A stretch of 64,000 nucleotides of DNA from Platycnemis pennipes (Eukaryota; Arthropoda; Insecta; Odonata; Platycnemididae), in the NCBI GenBank assembly GCA_933228895.1, contig OW121855.1, positions 48,932,698-48,996,697 on the forward strand. Reading direction: 5' to 3'. The translations under genes were made by a program, and so were the position numbers. This document shows, in pieces, positions 1 to 10,244 of this stretch. Every line of letters begins with the position of its first letter. Within the stretch, counting starts at the first letter, position 1. Below the pieces are notes generated by a model, which did not search any database, was not told where the DNA came from, and worked only from the letters and a program-made list of their open reading frames with translations.

Positions 1-128
1 AATTTTTACGAAGGATGATAAGCCACATTTTTCCACCGACACTTTTCAGCACTTGTTTTCCGTGTCCTAATTTAACTCTAAAACGGCATTGATCCTTCTA
101 AAATTCTATTTGGATACGGGAATTCTGG

Positions 129-200
129 GTAGCGGGGTGGTCTTTAAATTGCTCCGGCAATAAAGAGGTTTGAATCCCGGTCCAAGAAGCCTTTTTTTGA
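129..200 (+). repeat. tRNA-like fragment with B box (SINE-like)
   Basis: A GTGGTC-containing A-box-like stretch near 137 is followed by a pol III B-box-like motif (GGTTTGAATCCC, about 168-179) and a T-rich tail after GGTCCAAGAAGCC. The same order of B box, GGTCCAgGAAaCC and T-rich tail recurs at 5399-5475 and in the arms of the inverted dimer at 5032-5177. I read it as a short tRNA-derived element and not a functional tRNA, because no full cloverleaf closes. Family membership rests on motif order, not on an alignment. Confidence 0.4.
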
Positions 201-1695
201 AACAGCACCTATGCCATTTAATTAATTTTAATGCATGTAATGTATGCCGTTTTATTTATTTAAGTGGTAAATTTCAACACAATAACGTGTTTTGATCATG
301 ATTCTGAATTTCGCAGTCAAATTGAAGGAGTAGCTTTACTTGGGCTTCGTTTACAAGTGTGTCTTTTTATCTCTGGGACAAAAGCTACGACTTTAGGCAA
401 TAATATTTTTAAGTAGTTATTAGAGTATATTTTAAATAGACTGATACTTTTACGAGAACGGATAGCAGCAATCGTATCAAATAGGTATCACGGGGTTGTT
501 TATTTCATTCAATTGAGTTAATAACATGCTCATGCATAACACGTCATCTTGCTCACCCGTGTTTGGAAATAATTTTTGTCCCCTAGACAAGCGTTTCTCG
601 TGAACCCATTTCTCATTCGGGGAAACACTGCACAATATTGAATTAATTATGTGTAAATATCATTTAGAGAAACAGGAACTTCCTGTATAATTTTAATAGC
701 ATTTAAATCTGATGATAGGGGTAGGTTACGTCAATTACGTGTATTATGAAAGAAATTGTTTCAAATGACTAACAGATAATGCCGTAAACTTACTCCATAT
801 ATTATTTGTAAGATGCTATGAATATATATGAACTTAATTGTTCGGGTCATCAGTTCCCGAGCACAGCGATAAAAAAAAAACCTTTTGCTAGAATATACGT
901 ATATACTACGAAACAAAATTTATATTAATTTAAAATGAAACTGACTACATGTGAAAATAACGAACACTCTGGAATTTATCAACAAAGGTATTTACCATTT
1001 ATGCAAATGGAAAGATTCTATCCAAAATACATATAAGTATAAGAAAGGTAAATTGAAAATAAAGACAGCACCCAAGGTAGTAAGCAAGAAGGGTTAATAT
1101 TTGACATGGAGTGAAAGTTACTCATACTAATTCGAAGTGCCAGTTCAGAAGGCTAATTTAAAACAAGTTTTTTATGCGGCGATGCAGAAAATGGAGAAAA
1201 TATTTTACATGAAATGAATTCATTTTATTTAATGTAATTCAAGTATTCACTGATCTAGTTACCAAAAAATATCACCTACAGTCCAAGAGCAGTAAACATT
1301 AACACTTTATAATATTGAAAACTTGAAAAATTTGAATTTCTGAAGGGAAAGCGAACATATATAACATAGAAATCACGATAGTCTGACCGTGATCGAAAGC
1401 AAAAAAACCGCCTTCCCACCACTGCAACTGAAAATCATAGCTCATTTGTTCCCGGTACTTTTTTTCGCCGTAGATGTCTCTGGGAGTCTCTCCCCAAGTG
1501 CGCACTAGGGCCCTTGAGACCCCTAGGCCCTCGGCCCTTCCGTTTCGGACACGGACGAGCACCGAAAGAGTGAATCTGCGTGAATGAAAAGTGCGTGCGC
1601 ACGTACCATAAAGCAGGTTCAAACAGTTCAGTCTGCTGGGGAATCAAAGGATTTCCTGGAAGACATTCGTAAAAGTTTAAGTTAGATAACATGTC
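201..1695. other. Unassigned AT-rich stretch
   Basis: No recognisable gene or repeat. A small GC-richer patch lies around 1440-1620 with overlapping short minus-strand open frames, but these run into the neighbouring MITE and show no protein-family signature. Confidence 0.5.
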
Positions 1696-1698
1696 TAA

Positions 1699-1924
1699 AG
1701 GCCGCTTTACACGATACAATTTTTTGTACAATTTCTTGCACAAACTCTTGTATGAGGAAATTGTACCGTGTAAAGCGGCAAATTGTACGAACGCTTGTGC
1801 GATTGTCTGAATGACTGAACGGGAAATAGAACCTGTTCTAATTCCATTCAGACAAACGTACAATTTTGTTCAGGTTATACAAGCGTTTGTACCGTGTAAA
1901 AAATTGTATCGTGTAAAGCGGCCT
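1699..1924. mobile_element. PIF/Harbinger-type MITE, TAA target duplication
   Basis: A 226-bp element with inverted ends: it starts AGGCCGCTTTACACGATACA and ends with the complementary TGTATCGTGTAAAGCGGCCT. It is flanked by TAA at 1696-1698 and 1925-1927. A 3-bp TWA duplication with TIRs of this kind is the hallmark of PIF/Harbinger elements. It has no coding capacity, so it would need a transposase in trans. An internal copy of the terminal motif (CCGTGTAAAGCGGC, near 1766) lies about 65 bp inside the left end, so the element may be a partial dimer or carry subterminal repeats. Confidence 0.8.
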
Positions 1925-2035
1925 TAACACAGAGGAAGGGGGCTTTTATTTCCATCCTCAGACAAAACGCTCCTATTGTTCTTTAGCACAAATCTGACAC
2001 GATTTCTCTCCTTTGAAATCCAGGACCTCCTGGGT

Positions 2036-2337
2036 ATGGGATTGGTGTAATTACTAGAGTACTGGCCTCCCATTTCGAGGGCAAGGGTTCGAATCCCGAC
2101 AGTGGCAGATTTTTCGTTGGTATACTGGTCCCAACCCGAGTTCCGGGCGGACAGTATCTCAAGTGCAGAACTCCGTCCGTCGGAGTGGACGTTAAGACGC
2201 CCTCTCGGCGCCTTTTCGTTGGGAGTAGGCTAATGCCGACGCTGGGTTTTTCTCCATCCTTCCAGCTTATCCTTCCATACTCATCCTTGTACCTTTCCTC
2301 CCGCTTTGAAGCGCCTAATAATGCGGAGACAGACTTG
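2036..2337 (+). mobile_element. tRNA-derived SINE (main family), near full length
   Basis: The head carries an A-box-like tRNA sequence (TTACTAGAGTACTGGCC) and a B box (GGGTTCGAATCCC, about 2086-2098). The body has landmarks shared with other copies: TCCGTCgGa, GACGTTAAG, GGCGCC, GGCTAATgCCGACG and GGGTTTtTCTCCA. The 3' part ends in a decayed form of the tail seen intact in the 51445-51780 copy. There is no coding content, and mobility would depend on a LINE partner. ORFs overlapping this stretch are translations of the repeat. Confidence 0.85.
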
Positions 2338-3590
2338 AAAACACAGATGAGACACGGGGCGATCACAGATCCTCATGGGGTACTCTTGTTCTATAATTTT
2401 GTGATGCGCTATGGAGAGTGGAAAAGTGATCATGGTTCATAGGAATTCGCGTGGCTCCTGAAATTGTTAGATCTGGTTTGTTAAGCGGGTTTCAAGATCG
2501 GTGATAGCGGATAGTTTGCTATTTCTATTTTTCGTGGGGCGGTGTAACTCTTTTTGGATGGACCATTTTGCATGAGGTGGCATAGTGAAACCAATGATCA
2601 AGGAGCCAGAATTGCAACTGACAAGATGAAGCAACGCGGATATTCATCGTATTTTTTTCGAGGAATCTTGAACTGAAATGTATTTTTCAATTGAGAGGTT
2701 GCATTTCTGGGCTGTAGAGCATTCCTTTGGATAATCAAGAAAATTAGTTGGGAATGGTTGCAATCTTAACAAAACCCTTGATCATTCGTCTGCCGACATC
2801 ACTAATCGTTTGCGATGGCGAAGTAGGCCATAATTACGTAACCCCCTGCGCCAATCTCCAATACTTCTGCTGGCAGGGGAATTCTCTCTGTTGAGCCGAT
2901 GGATTTCTGAATTGCAGATAATTCATATCCCTCACCATTGCATGATGAGAACCCTTCTGTGGTGGCAAGCCCTCTCATCCCATATTCTGTACCACAAGAG
3001 AATATTTCGGATGATTAACCATTCAATTTTTTGTTTTCGCAATGAATCCGTCGATGCTCGTCGTCATTTGATTCCTTCCTATTTACGCTGCCCCTGCTGG
3101 TTCATAATTACCGTTTGTCGTCATCCTTCCCCAGCTCTGTTTCTTTCTAACTTTCCTGAATTTAATGCCAGTTATTCGAAGGGGGCGCTCTGGCATTTGA
3201 TCCATAAAGGATAAGTGGGTATTTGGGAACAAATTGGGACCAAAGAAGTGTGTAAAGAAACTCAGCGTCAGTATAGATGGTGATGATAAGTTGGTCTGAT
3301 TTCACTGCTGATGTTTTATATATTCAAGACGAAGGCGCAAAGCTGGATTTTTTAAAGAATACTTCGAAATTTTGTCATATATCATGGTGAATGATTGGAA
3401 TGTTTTCGTGCAATCAACCCAACCTACTACTTTCCCAACCCCCTAATCCCTCAATTTGAGGGGGTATATATTAAGAGTTCGCAGGGGGGGAGGATTCCAT
3501 ACTTTGGAATTTCATTGTACATAACTTTACCTTGAAAATGACATGAGAACGGCGAAACTGTTTGATACTGAGCACAGCGTTTACCTAGAG
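2338..3590. other. Unassigned stretch
   Basis: No gene or repeat recognised. An open frame at 2891-3214 (+) lacks any recognised domain and shows no convincing splice context. A G-run (about 3485-3491) is the only low-complexity mark. Confidence 0.45.
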
Positions 3591-3727
3591 TCAAAATGAC
3601 GATTAACCACGGACCCTTTCGCGTCGTTATTCGAAGGCTAGTACTAGCGTCGGGTTCATCTTCACCTTAAATTCCCACCTCAAATGACGCAAATGACCTT
3701 AGTTTTCGGTCACCTGCCTTAATAATG
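3591..3727 (+). mobile_element. 5'-truncated SINE (main family)
   Basis: Only the 3' half of the SINE is left. The order of landmarks matches the complete copies: a decayed GACGTTAAGCCGTGGTCCCC block (3598-3612), an equivalent of GGCTAATACCGACGTCGGGTT (about 3637-3655), and AAATGACCTTAGTTTTCGG in place of AATGGCCTCAGTTGTCGG (near 3690). There is no tRNA-like head. The copy is strongly diverged and therefore old. Confidence 0.65.
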
Positions 3728-4172
3728 AGACCAGAATTCCGGTGAACTTCATGTTATTTGAGATATATCGTATTTAAACTGTTAATGAAAATTAAACCAT
3801 GATTTTCAGAATTCCATAGCTAATGGGTTTGAGGTAAATGATCAGAAAAAGCTGTCGAGATGTCCCAAGTACGGATGATGCTGAGCACAAACATTTGTGA
3901 ACGATGTTAACTCGCTTGCATTGTGCGTCATCAAATTTTTGACATCGTTTGGCAGGCGTGGAATGTGACGCACAACCACTCCCAGCAACTTGCATTGCGC
4001 GTGAATTCTCTACCTATACTTCGGGAGTGGAGTAAGTTTGTTAGTGAACTTCAAACGTTCGCAGTAAGCCGGGGTTCAAGTTATGTTTGTGGATCCTGAA
4101 GAGAGTTCGGTTGAGGAATTTACAAAAGCATCTGGAGGATCGGGTTGAGGTGGTGGCTAGAGTGGGCCAAGG
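3728..4172. other. Unassigned stretch
   Basis: No gene or repeat recognised. A short minus-strand open frame at 3792-3995 has no protein signature. Confidence 0.45.
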
Positions 4173-4180
4173 GTCCGAAG

Positions 4181-4606
4181 CAGTGGCGTAGCCAGGTATT
4201 CCGTTCGGGGGGGGTCCAAAACCAGGGGGGTCCATGGGAAAATTTTTGAAAAACAGGGTACTAATTGCAAGTAGAGGGTTTTTAACTAATTTTAAAACTT
4301 TTCATAATCGAAAAAACTTCATTTTTCAATGTGGCTGGAGTGCGAACTAGGTATAGTAGACAGTCCACAGTTGAAACTCGGCCAGCTATACAAACACCGC
4401 CATTACACTACCCGAACGGCCGAGCCATAACGTATCGTTTGATAATTTATTATTTAAACAAAAGGACAAACCTTTTTTTAACAACGGTATGATAATTTAT
4501 TATTTGTAGACTTTCCCCTGCTCCTTGCTTAATTAATTTTTTTATATGTCTTAATATTTCGGGGGGGGTCCGGACCCCCCGGACCTCCCCCCTCGCTACG
4601 CCACTG
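4181..4606. mobile_element. hAT-type MITE with 8-bp target duplication
   Basis: A 426-bp element with inverted ends, CAGTGGCGTAGCCAGG on the left and the complement of CAGTGGCGTAGCGAGG on the right. Both ends continue into G/C homopolymer-like runs around GGTCCGGACC. It is flanked by a perfect 8-bp direct repeat, GTCCGAAG, at 4173-4180 and 4607-4614. Eight-base duplications and CAG..CTG termini are typical of the hAT superfamily. The interior is AT-rich and non-coding, so the element is non-autonomous. The perfect duplication suggests a relatively recent insertion. Confidence 0.88.
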
Positions 4607-4614
4607 GTCCGAAG

Positions 4615-5031
4615 GCGCCTTGTGTGTACTTGAACTTCAGCAGAAACTATGAGAAAGTCGTTTAATGGCTAGTTAATGAAATACATTAACTAAAATTTGA
4701 GTATGAATACTTCAAAATATAATATATATTACAGAGCTTTACCCTGGGCCACCTGCGATTTCTTCCGGTGCTTAGTATATAGAATAAGTTATGACGTGAA
4801 GAAAATCGAACCACGAGAATTTTTTGGTGGGATAGGCCCCTCTTAGCTAACTATTGACAAATATACTCTTTCTCCATATGGAGTTAATTCATAATTGGCT
4901 TTTATTGGTAGCAACTCAAATTATAAGATTATGCGGTAAAAGTAAAAATTTGACTTTTTAAAATAATATATCTGAATCGAAATTGATTACAAATTTTTGC
5001 AATAGGATTTTTTAAGTGGCTATCAGTAGAG
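4615..5031. other. Unassigned AT-rich stretch
   Basis: No gene, repeat or structured site recognised. Confidence 0.5.
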
Positions 5032-5177
5032 GCATCGAAAATTGCCAAAGGGAAAAGCTCTTCTGGACCGGGAATCAAACGAAGATCTCTTGGTCTGCCG
5101 GGCCAAAACGCAGACTACCACGATACCTGTTCGATTCCCAGTCCCGAAAACTATTTTCCTTTGGCATCTTTCAATGC
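5032..5177. repeat. Head-to-head inverted dimer of tRNA-like units
   Basis: The two halves are inverted copies. The left arm starts GCATCGAAAATTGCCAAAGG; the right arm read on the minus strand starts GCATTGAAAGATGCCAAAGG. Each arm carries an outward-pointing B-box-like motif (GTTTGATTCCC on minus in the left arm, GTTCGATTCCC on plus in the right arm) and an outward T-rich tail. So two tRNA-derived units lie head to head, meeting near 5103. No target duplication was found. It could be a foldback element or an inverted double insertion of a small SINE. It has no coding potential. Confidence 0.7.
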
Positions 5178-5398
5178 ACTTACTTGACAATGGTATTGTC
5201 AGAATTAAAATCTGGCAGCGTTTCGACTATCATGAGTTGCAATAGACATAGGATCAATCCTCGTGGATAGTGGCTTTTTTGACGCCTGTTTCTGACGTAC
5301 GGGTGCTGTTCTTGATGGATAATAATGGCAACAGAGTGCTGGTTCTTATAAATACTCATAAAAATTCCCTGTCGTATCTGATATCCTGGGAAGCTCGG

Positions 5399-5475
5399 TG
5401 TCTGTGAATTATCCCGGCAAGTCAAAGGTCTATGGTACGATTCCTGGTCCAGGAAACCTTCTTTTTCAATCCACT
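5399..5475 (+). repeat. tRNA-like fragment related to 129-200
   Basis: It carries a B-box-like GGTACGATTCCTGG followed by TCCAGGAAACC and a T-rich tail, the same order as at 129-200 and in the arms of 5032-5177. A single unit on the plus strand without an inverted partner. Low divergence between these tails suggests one small tRNA-derived family. Confidence 0.4.
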
Positions 5476-8400
5476 CGCTTCACGATCATATCTTCAGAAA
5501 TCTAACAATAAGAGGAAGATACTTTTCAAATACTTCCTCGCTAATTGGAAGTTCGTGACCTTTTCTTTGAGTGAATGCTTAATCCTAGGAGTGTGAATGA
5601 TTGTTTATATCACCAGCTTACATAATGGTCATTCTGAATTCATTTCCCTTTACACAAAAAGCTAATTACCCCATTTGTGTTAAATACATGTTGTAAATAT
5701 GTATCCTCTTGCGTATCGTGGTGCGTTTAATAACAGCACTCAGGCAGCTGAGGAAAGCGCTTCCGTGCAGTTGAGTGCACGCTGGTGGCATAAAGAATGA
5801 ATATAAATTAAAGGCTTTAGATAAGCAATAGAGATGAGTGGAGAAAGTAACGAGAGTAAAAATGATCAAAATGTGCCATGGAAAGGGGAAAATAATTTAC
5901 CACAGAAAATTCGATCGAATAAAATGCGTGGATATAAGACATGATGAGATAATATGCGACGTGGAAGACGTTATAAAAATGAAAATGGCTGGGAAGGTGG
6001 TCAATAAGGGTAGACATCCCAAAAGATAGAAGAGATTGTACCCAACTAAGTACTGAAACAGCTTACGATATTTTAAGCTCATCTATTCTTGCGTTTAAAA
6101 TAACCTTTGAACATACTTTTAATCAGCGATCGCTATTACAGGCTAATACAGCGATCGCAAACTGTTCCTCTATTGTACAAATGTATAGCTGTAGAAATGC
6201 AATGAATAACATTTTAAAATCATCAAAAACCTTAAAAAATGAATACAACTTTTTTTCAGTTAATTCCACATTTTGGTCTTCATTTCAAAAATCTAGGATA
6301 GAGTATATTCATAGTGGTGTACGTACTGCAGATGGGCGATAGATGCCGTGGCAACACTAGATGTGGGGCAGTCTCTCGTCATGGTGCCTCAAATTAAGCA
6401 CAAAAAGCAGAAGATCCATTGCCTCGTCCTCCACTTGGCTACTATGCGGTGAGTCATGTGAAACCTTATATCACTACCCGCATCTATATTACCCCCTCTG
6501 GCTGTAATGCTCAGCGACCAAAATATGCTGGGTCTAATGAAGAGGAGCTATACGCGTTCGCGCATCCCCGACATTTCTAGACCTGGAAAGACTTCCGCTG
6601 TCGTGGACAATTTACATCACCCTCAGCCCTGGGAAGGGGGCGAAGGAGTTGCTCACGAGCAGGGGTACAGCTTTTGAGGCTAGTGTATTCGTGGGCGCGT
6701 GTTTGCTCAATGCAACATTGCATAAAACTATTTTCACTGACTAATGGTTATTCCAGTGTGCATTGCGTATATAAATTAGCAGTTGAAATAGACGCCCCGA
6801 GACAGAGCGGCGTTAGAAAAGAGAAGCGGACAGTTACCTCCTAACGGAAGCGGCAGGTATTAATTTTTAAAAGATAAAATAAATTAATTCATCTCAAGTT
6901 ATTCTATCTTTTAAATGTCTCTCGGCGGGAGGGAAGTTAATTCCTTCATAACTACCAGTCTACCTGCCACTGACCCTTAGTGCGGTTGTTGCCTCAGAAC
7001 TGAGTTTTCTTTGCTCAGCCCTTTTTCCTACTGAAAGTCTTCCGAACGTGAATAGCTTCGGGCATCGAGGGAGACTTTTTCTGCACTGTGTCATTCGAAA
7101 GCTCGCCGGCAGTGCCCAATGCAATTTCGCCCTATCTTCCTCGCACTGGGGAGACTCGAAGGAATCTGCCGAGTCAGCAACGGCGCGGCGGTCGTATTTC
7201 GTGATATCGTATTTGAATGGAATATACTCAACTCTTCTTTTAGCGAGACGAGGAACCGAGTGCTGTTAAAGAACACCTTTAGCTTTGGGAATGGTAGCAG
7301 CTGTGGCGAATCTACACAGTTGCAATTAAGTTTTAATTATCCAAGAAAACTATAAGAATCTATTTGTAAATTATCTTTCTCATAATAGTCTCTTCATGGC
7401 GAGGCATAAAATTTCTCCTTGTTTTATCGTTTCAATTTGACGGCAGTAACGAAATTGATTCTAACTGTACTTTAATTGTCCTTGAGACTGAAAAGTAGAG
7501 TAGCATCTCATCATTCGAACGGACATCGAGCAATGTCAGAAAATGACTTAAGAAAACTGATATCCTCAATGTTTGCCTCCCGAATCTCTTTGAAACCATT
7601 TAACTTAGGAAATCGTTCTTTTAAAATAGTAGAAACTGAAGGTTTTACTTAGACAATATTAAAAACGATCATTTATTTTTATATTTTTCTTGCTCGCTGA
7701 AATTCATTCTACCCAATGTGGTATGCATGTTACTGGGGCGGAAGGAATGCAAGCATTAATTTTTCGGTTATTTTGAATGAACGGACTGAGGTTGAGTACG
7801 GCACGGTAATACGACATTTATGTGTGTAGTGTGAGAGATCGTGGTAGAGTGAGAAAGTCACGGGCGAATTCGGTCGAGCATGCGCGCTCTCATGAGAAGG
7901 GTGCCTAGAAGGTGCCTTGGGGTCCTAGAAGCAGCGAGAGAGCACGAAGTAAGCAACGCATGATTGCGTTGCGAGGTTTATGCTGGGAAAGGGGGATGAT
8001 GGAAGAAATTAGTGAAACAGAGTCAATTGTTGTTCATTAATTATGTACTTTTAATCATTCATCGGACTTTATTCTTAAGTAAGTGTGTCCATAAAGGGAA
8101 TTAAATGAAACGTACTAATGTATGATGCACTTACTCTGATTTTTTAAAGATTTTTTCTTCCCCAGTCATTTGCTTACATACTAGGCTGGCTTCTTTCTCT
8201 TCGCACCTGTAGGATTAAGGCTCCCACTAGGACTTCCACGTACTTTCTTATTCAGAGACTCATTTACCGAGTGTACGGAGCGCTGGAAAGAAAAATGACA
8301 CATTTGCTTCGACCCTAATCGTGTCCTCAAGCGCTGGTTACTTCCTACCGTATTAGGCGAATGGCTGCTAATGGATTATGCTCATCAGCGAGTTTACTGC

Positions 8401-10117
8401 TTCACCATAAGAGTGTGTACAAATGCAAGGAAGCCACTTATGAGATCAATCAAATAAAATAACGCAGAAAAAAGGTACACTTAAAACAGAATCATGCTGT
8501 ATATTCGGCATCTAACAGGCAATATAATTTTGAAAATATATATAGGAAAAATAAGTTTCCGTTCAGGAGATAATTTGTAAGGCAATAATAGAAAAACGTT
8601 CATTTCGAGAAAGACGCGATGAAGTAAAATTTGAGCTATTTCAAAGGTAAGATACCGAATCCAGTTTCATGCCAAGACGTCGCTGAATCTCATTGCTAGT
8701 TATTTTTAGGCCTAGTTTGATACTGATATTGACCAAATTAGATGGATGGCGATTTTCCTTGAGTTTCTTTGGGAGTAAACCACCGTAATATTTGCAAGAT
8801 AAGATGGTAACATTTAAGTTTTTTTTGAGTTCTCTGGCACTAGTAACACCTGTAGCTCCATTACATTTTTATACTAAGTTCCTACCAATGAAGCGTTGCT
8901 CTATCTAGAAAATATTTGTCTCGAATAGTTAGCTCCATAAGCTTATAGATGCCTCGACATAATATAAGTCTAAACGCAGAATGGCAAAAGAGTCGTAAGT
9001 TTTTTTTTTCAATTTTAAGACGTAAAAATGTGAAAACTATCAATAATTCAATTTTACGCATTCCAATTCCCTGAATCTTTTCACGAATCCGACATTTTGT
9101 GGCACAATTATCCTCCCCTTTTTTTTCAGAGAATCACTGCGGCAAACAAGATAATGTTTTGTTTGTGACCTTTACTTTCTAACTTCCTGATAACTGCCCC
9201 CTCCTGCCCAGATTAGGAAGCCTTCATTTTATCAGATCATCCACTAAATGATGCCGTATTGGAAAGCGCTCTTGTAAAAATATTTTATTCTTGTGTTCTT
9301 GGAAGCGGAAATAATCTTTTGATAGTATTTATGTCGTCGTAGTGAATAAATTGTGTCACAAATGCGTTGACTCATTGACTGGTATATAAATAAGTAAAAT
9401 AAACTTTTAACAAAAACATACGTAACCAAATTGCGATACTTTCTGGGATTAACAATCGAAAAGAAGCACGAAACTTAAAATAGTATTAATACCTATATTC
9501 TCAAATAATCTCAAATTAATCATTGTATAAGACCTTTTTTTTAAATATTTTTTCCAAGTTTTATTTGCTGTGTGAAAATATTGTTTTGATTTTAATGTTC
9601 AGAATTATTATTTGAATATTACCAACGCTTAATATGTACAAACTGTAATTATGCGTAACCATACCTGAATTATTATTCCGAACAATATTTCACCCAATGA
9701 TTATGGAATAAATATAATCAATTATGAATTTATCCCAAAAAAATATATTTTCGTACGCTCTTTCGGCGATTCAACCACTACCATAGTGGTCGTCCTGGTT
9801 TTTCCCCATTAGGAATATAAAGAAGTTAGTCTAAACCCATATATGTCACAATTTTTGCGGGTGTGTTTACGCACAGCCAGTGGAATGACAGAGCTAATGT
9901 TTTGAAAGAGTTCGTTCGAGAAGTGTTGGATCTGCATTTTTTAAACAAAACACTAGGGGAGGAAGCGAGACAGCAGAAATGTGGTTTCGGCAACCATTGT
10001 TGAAAGCTTGCACTTTGCCCGAAATCTATTCTTATGTCAAATATTCTCCCTTGGAGTCCCAGCCCTGAGTTGTTACCTTGAGTGACAGTGAGCTTTAGCC
10101 TTCCCATCGTTCACCAG
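5476..10117. other. Unassigned 4.6-kb stretch
   Basis: No supported gene. Things seen: an open frame at 5838-6029 (+, Lys-rich, unrecognised); a doubled CAGCGATCGC-type motif near 6124-6160; a good GT-AG donor context (GCG|GTGAGT) near 6450 without a convincing upstream acceptor; a GC-richer patch at 6500-7200. The stretch 9826-10107 has TE-like texture but I cannot name a family. Confidence 0.4.
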
Positions 10118-10244
10118 GTGTTCTTCACTGAGGCCGAAAAGGAATTAACGGTAGTGCAACGGGCTGACGGGCGGGACAACACCAACGGTCATCTCCTGTG
10201 GAGAAGCGTCAGACAACTTACGGATTCTGGAGGAGTAGAAAAAA
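10118..10244 (+). CDS. Orphan internal exon candidate, product unknown
   Basis: A 127-nt segment is bounded by an acceptor-like pyrimidine stretch ending TTCACCAG and by a donor AAA|GTGAGT, close to consensus. Only one of three frames is open. It begins VFFTEAEKEL and ends in a Gly/Val/Glu-rich turn before the donor, with a charged, protein-like composition (E, K, R, D). The exon starts in phase 0 and ends one base into a codon. I do not recognise the protein, and no neighbouring exons could be found in this window, so it may be a chance match. If real, it implies a plus-strand gene with long introns. Confidence 0.3.

Noticed and set aside
1435..1863. Minus-strand 142-codon frame
   Set aside because: It begins inside the PIF/Harbinger-type MITE and has no protein signature.
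2185..2442. Plus-strand 85-codon frame
   Set aside because: It lies inside the SINE at 2036-2337.
5016..5425. Overlapping frames on both strands
   Set aside because: They are translations of the tRNA-like inverted dimer and its flank.
6317..6455. Possible exon ending at the strong donor GCG|GTGAGT near 6450
   Set aside because: Of the frames tested, one hits a stop early and the best open one lacks a convincing acceptor. Kept only as a mention.
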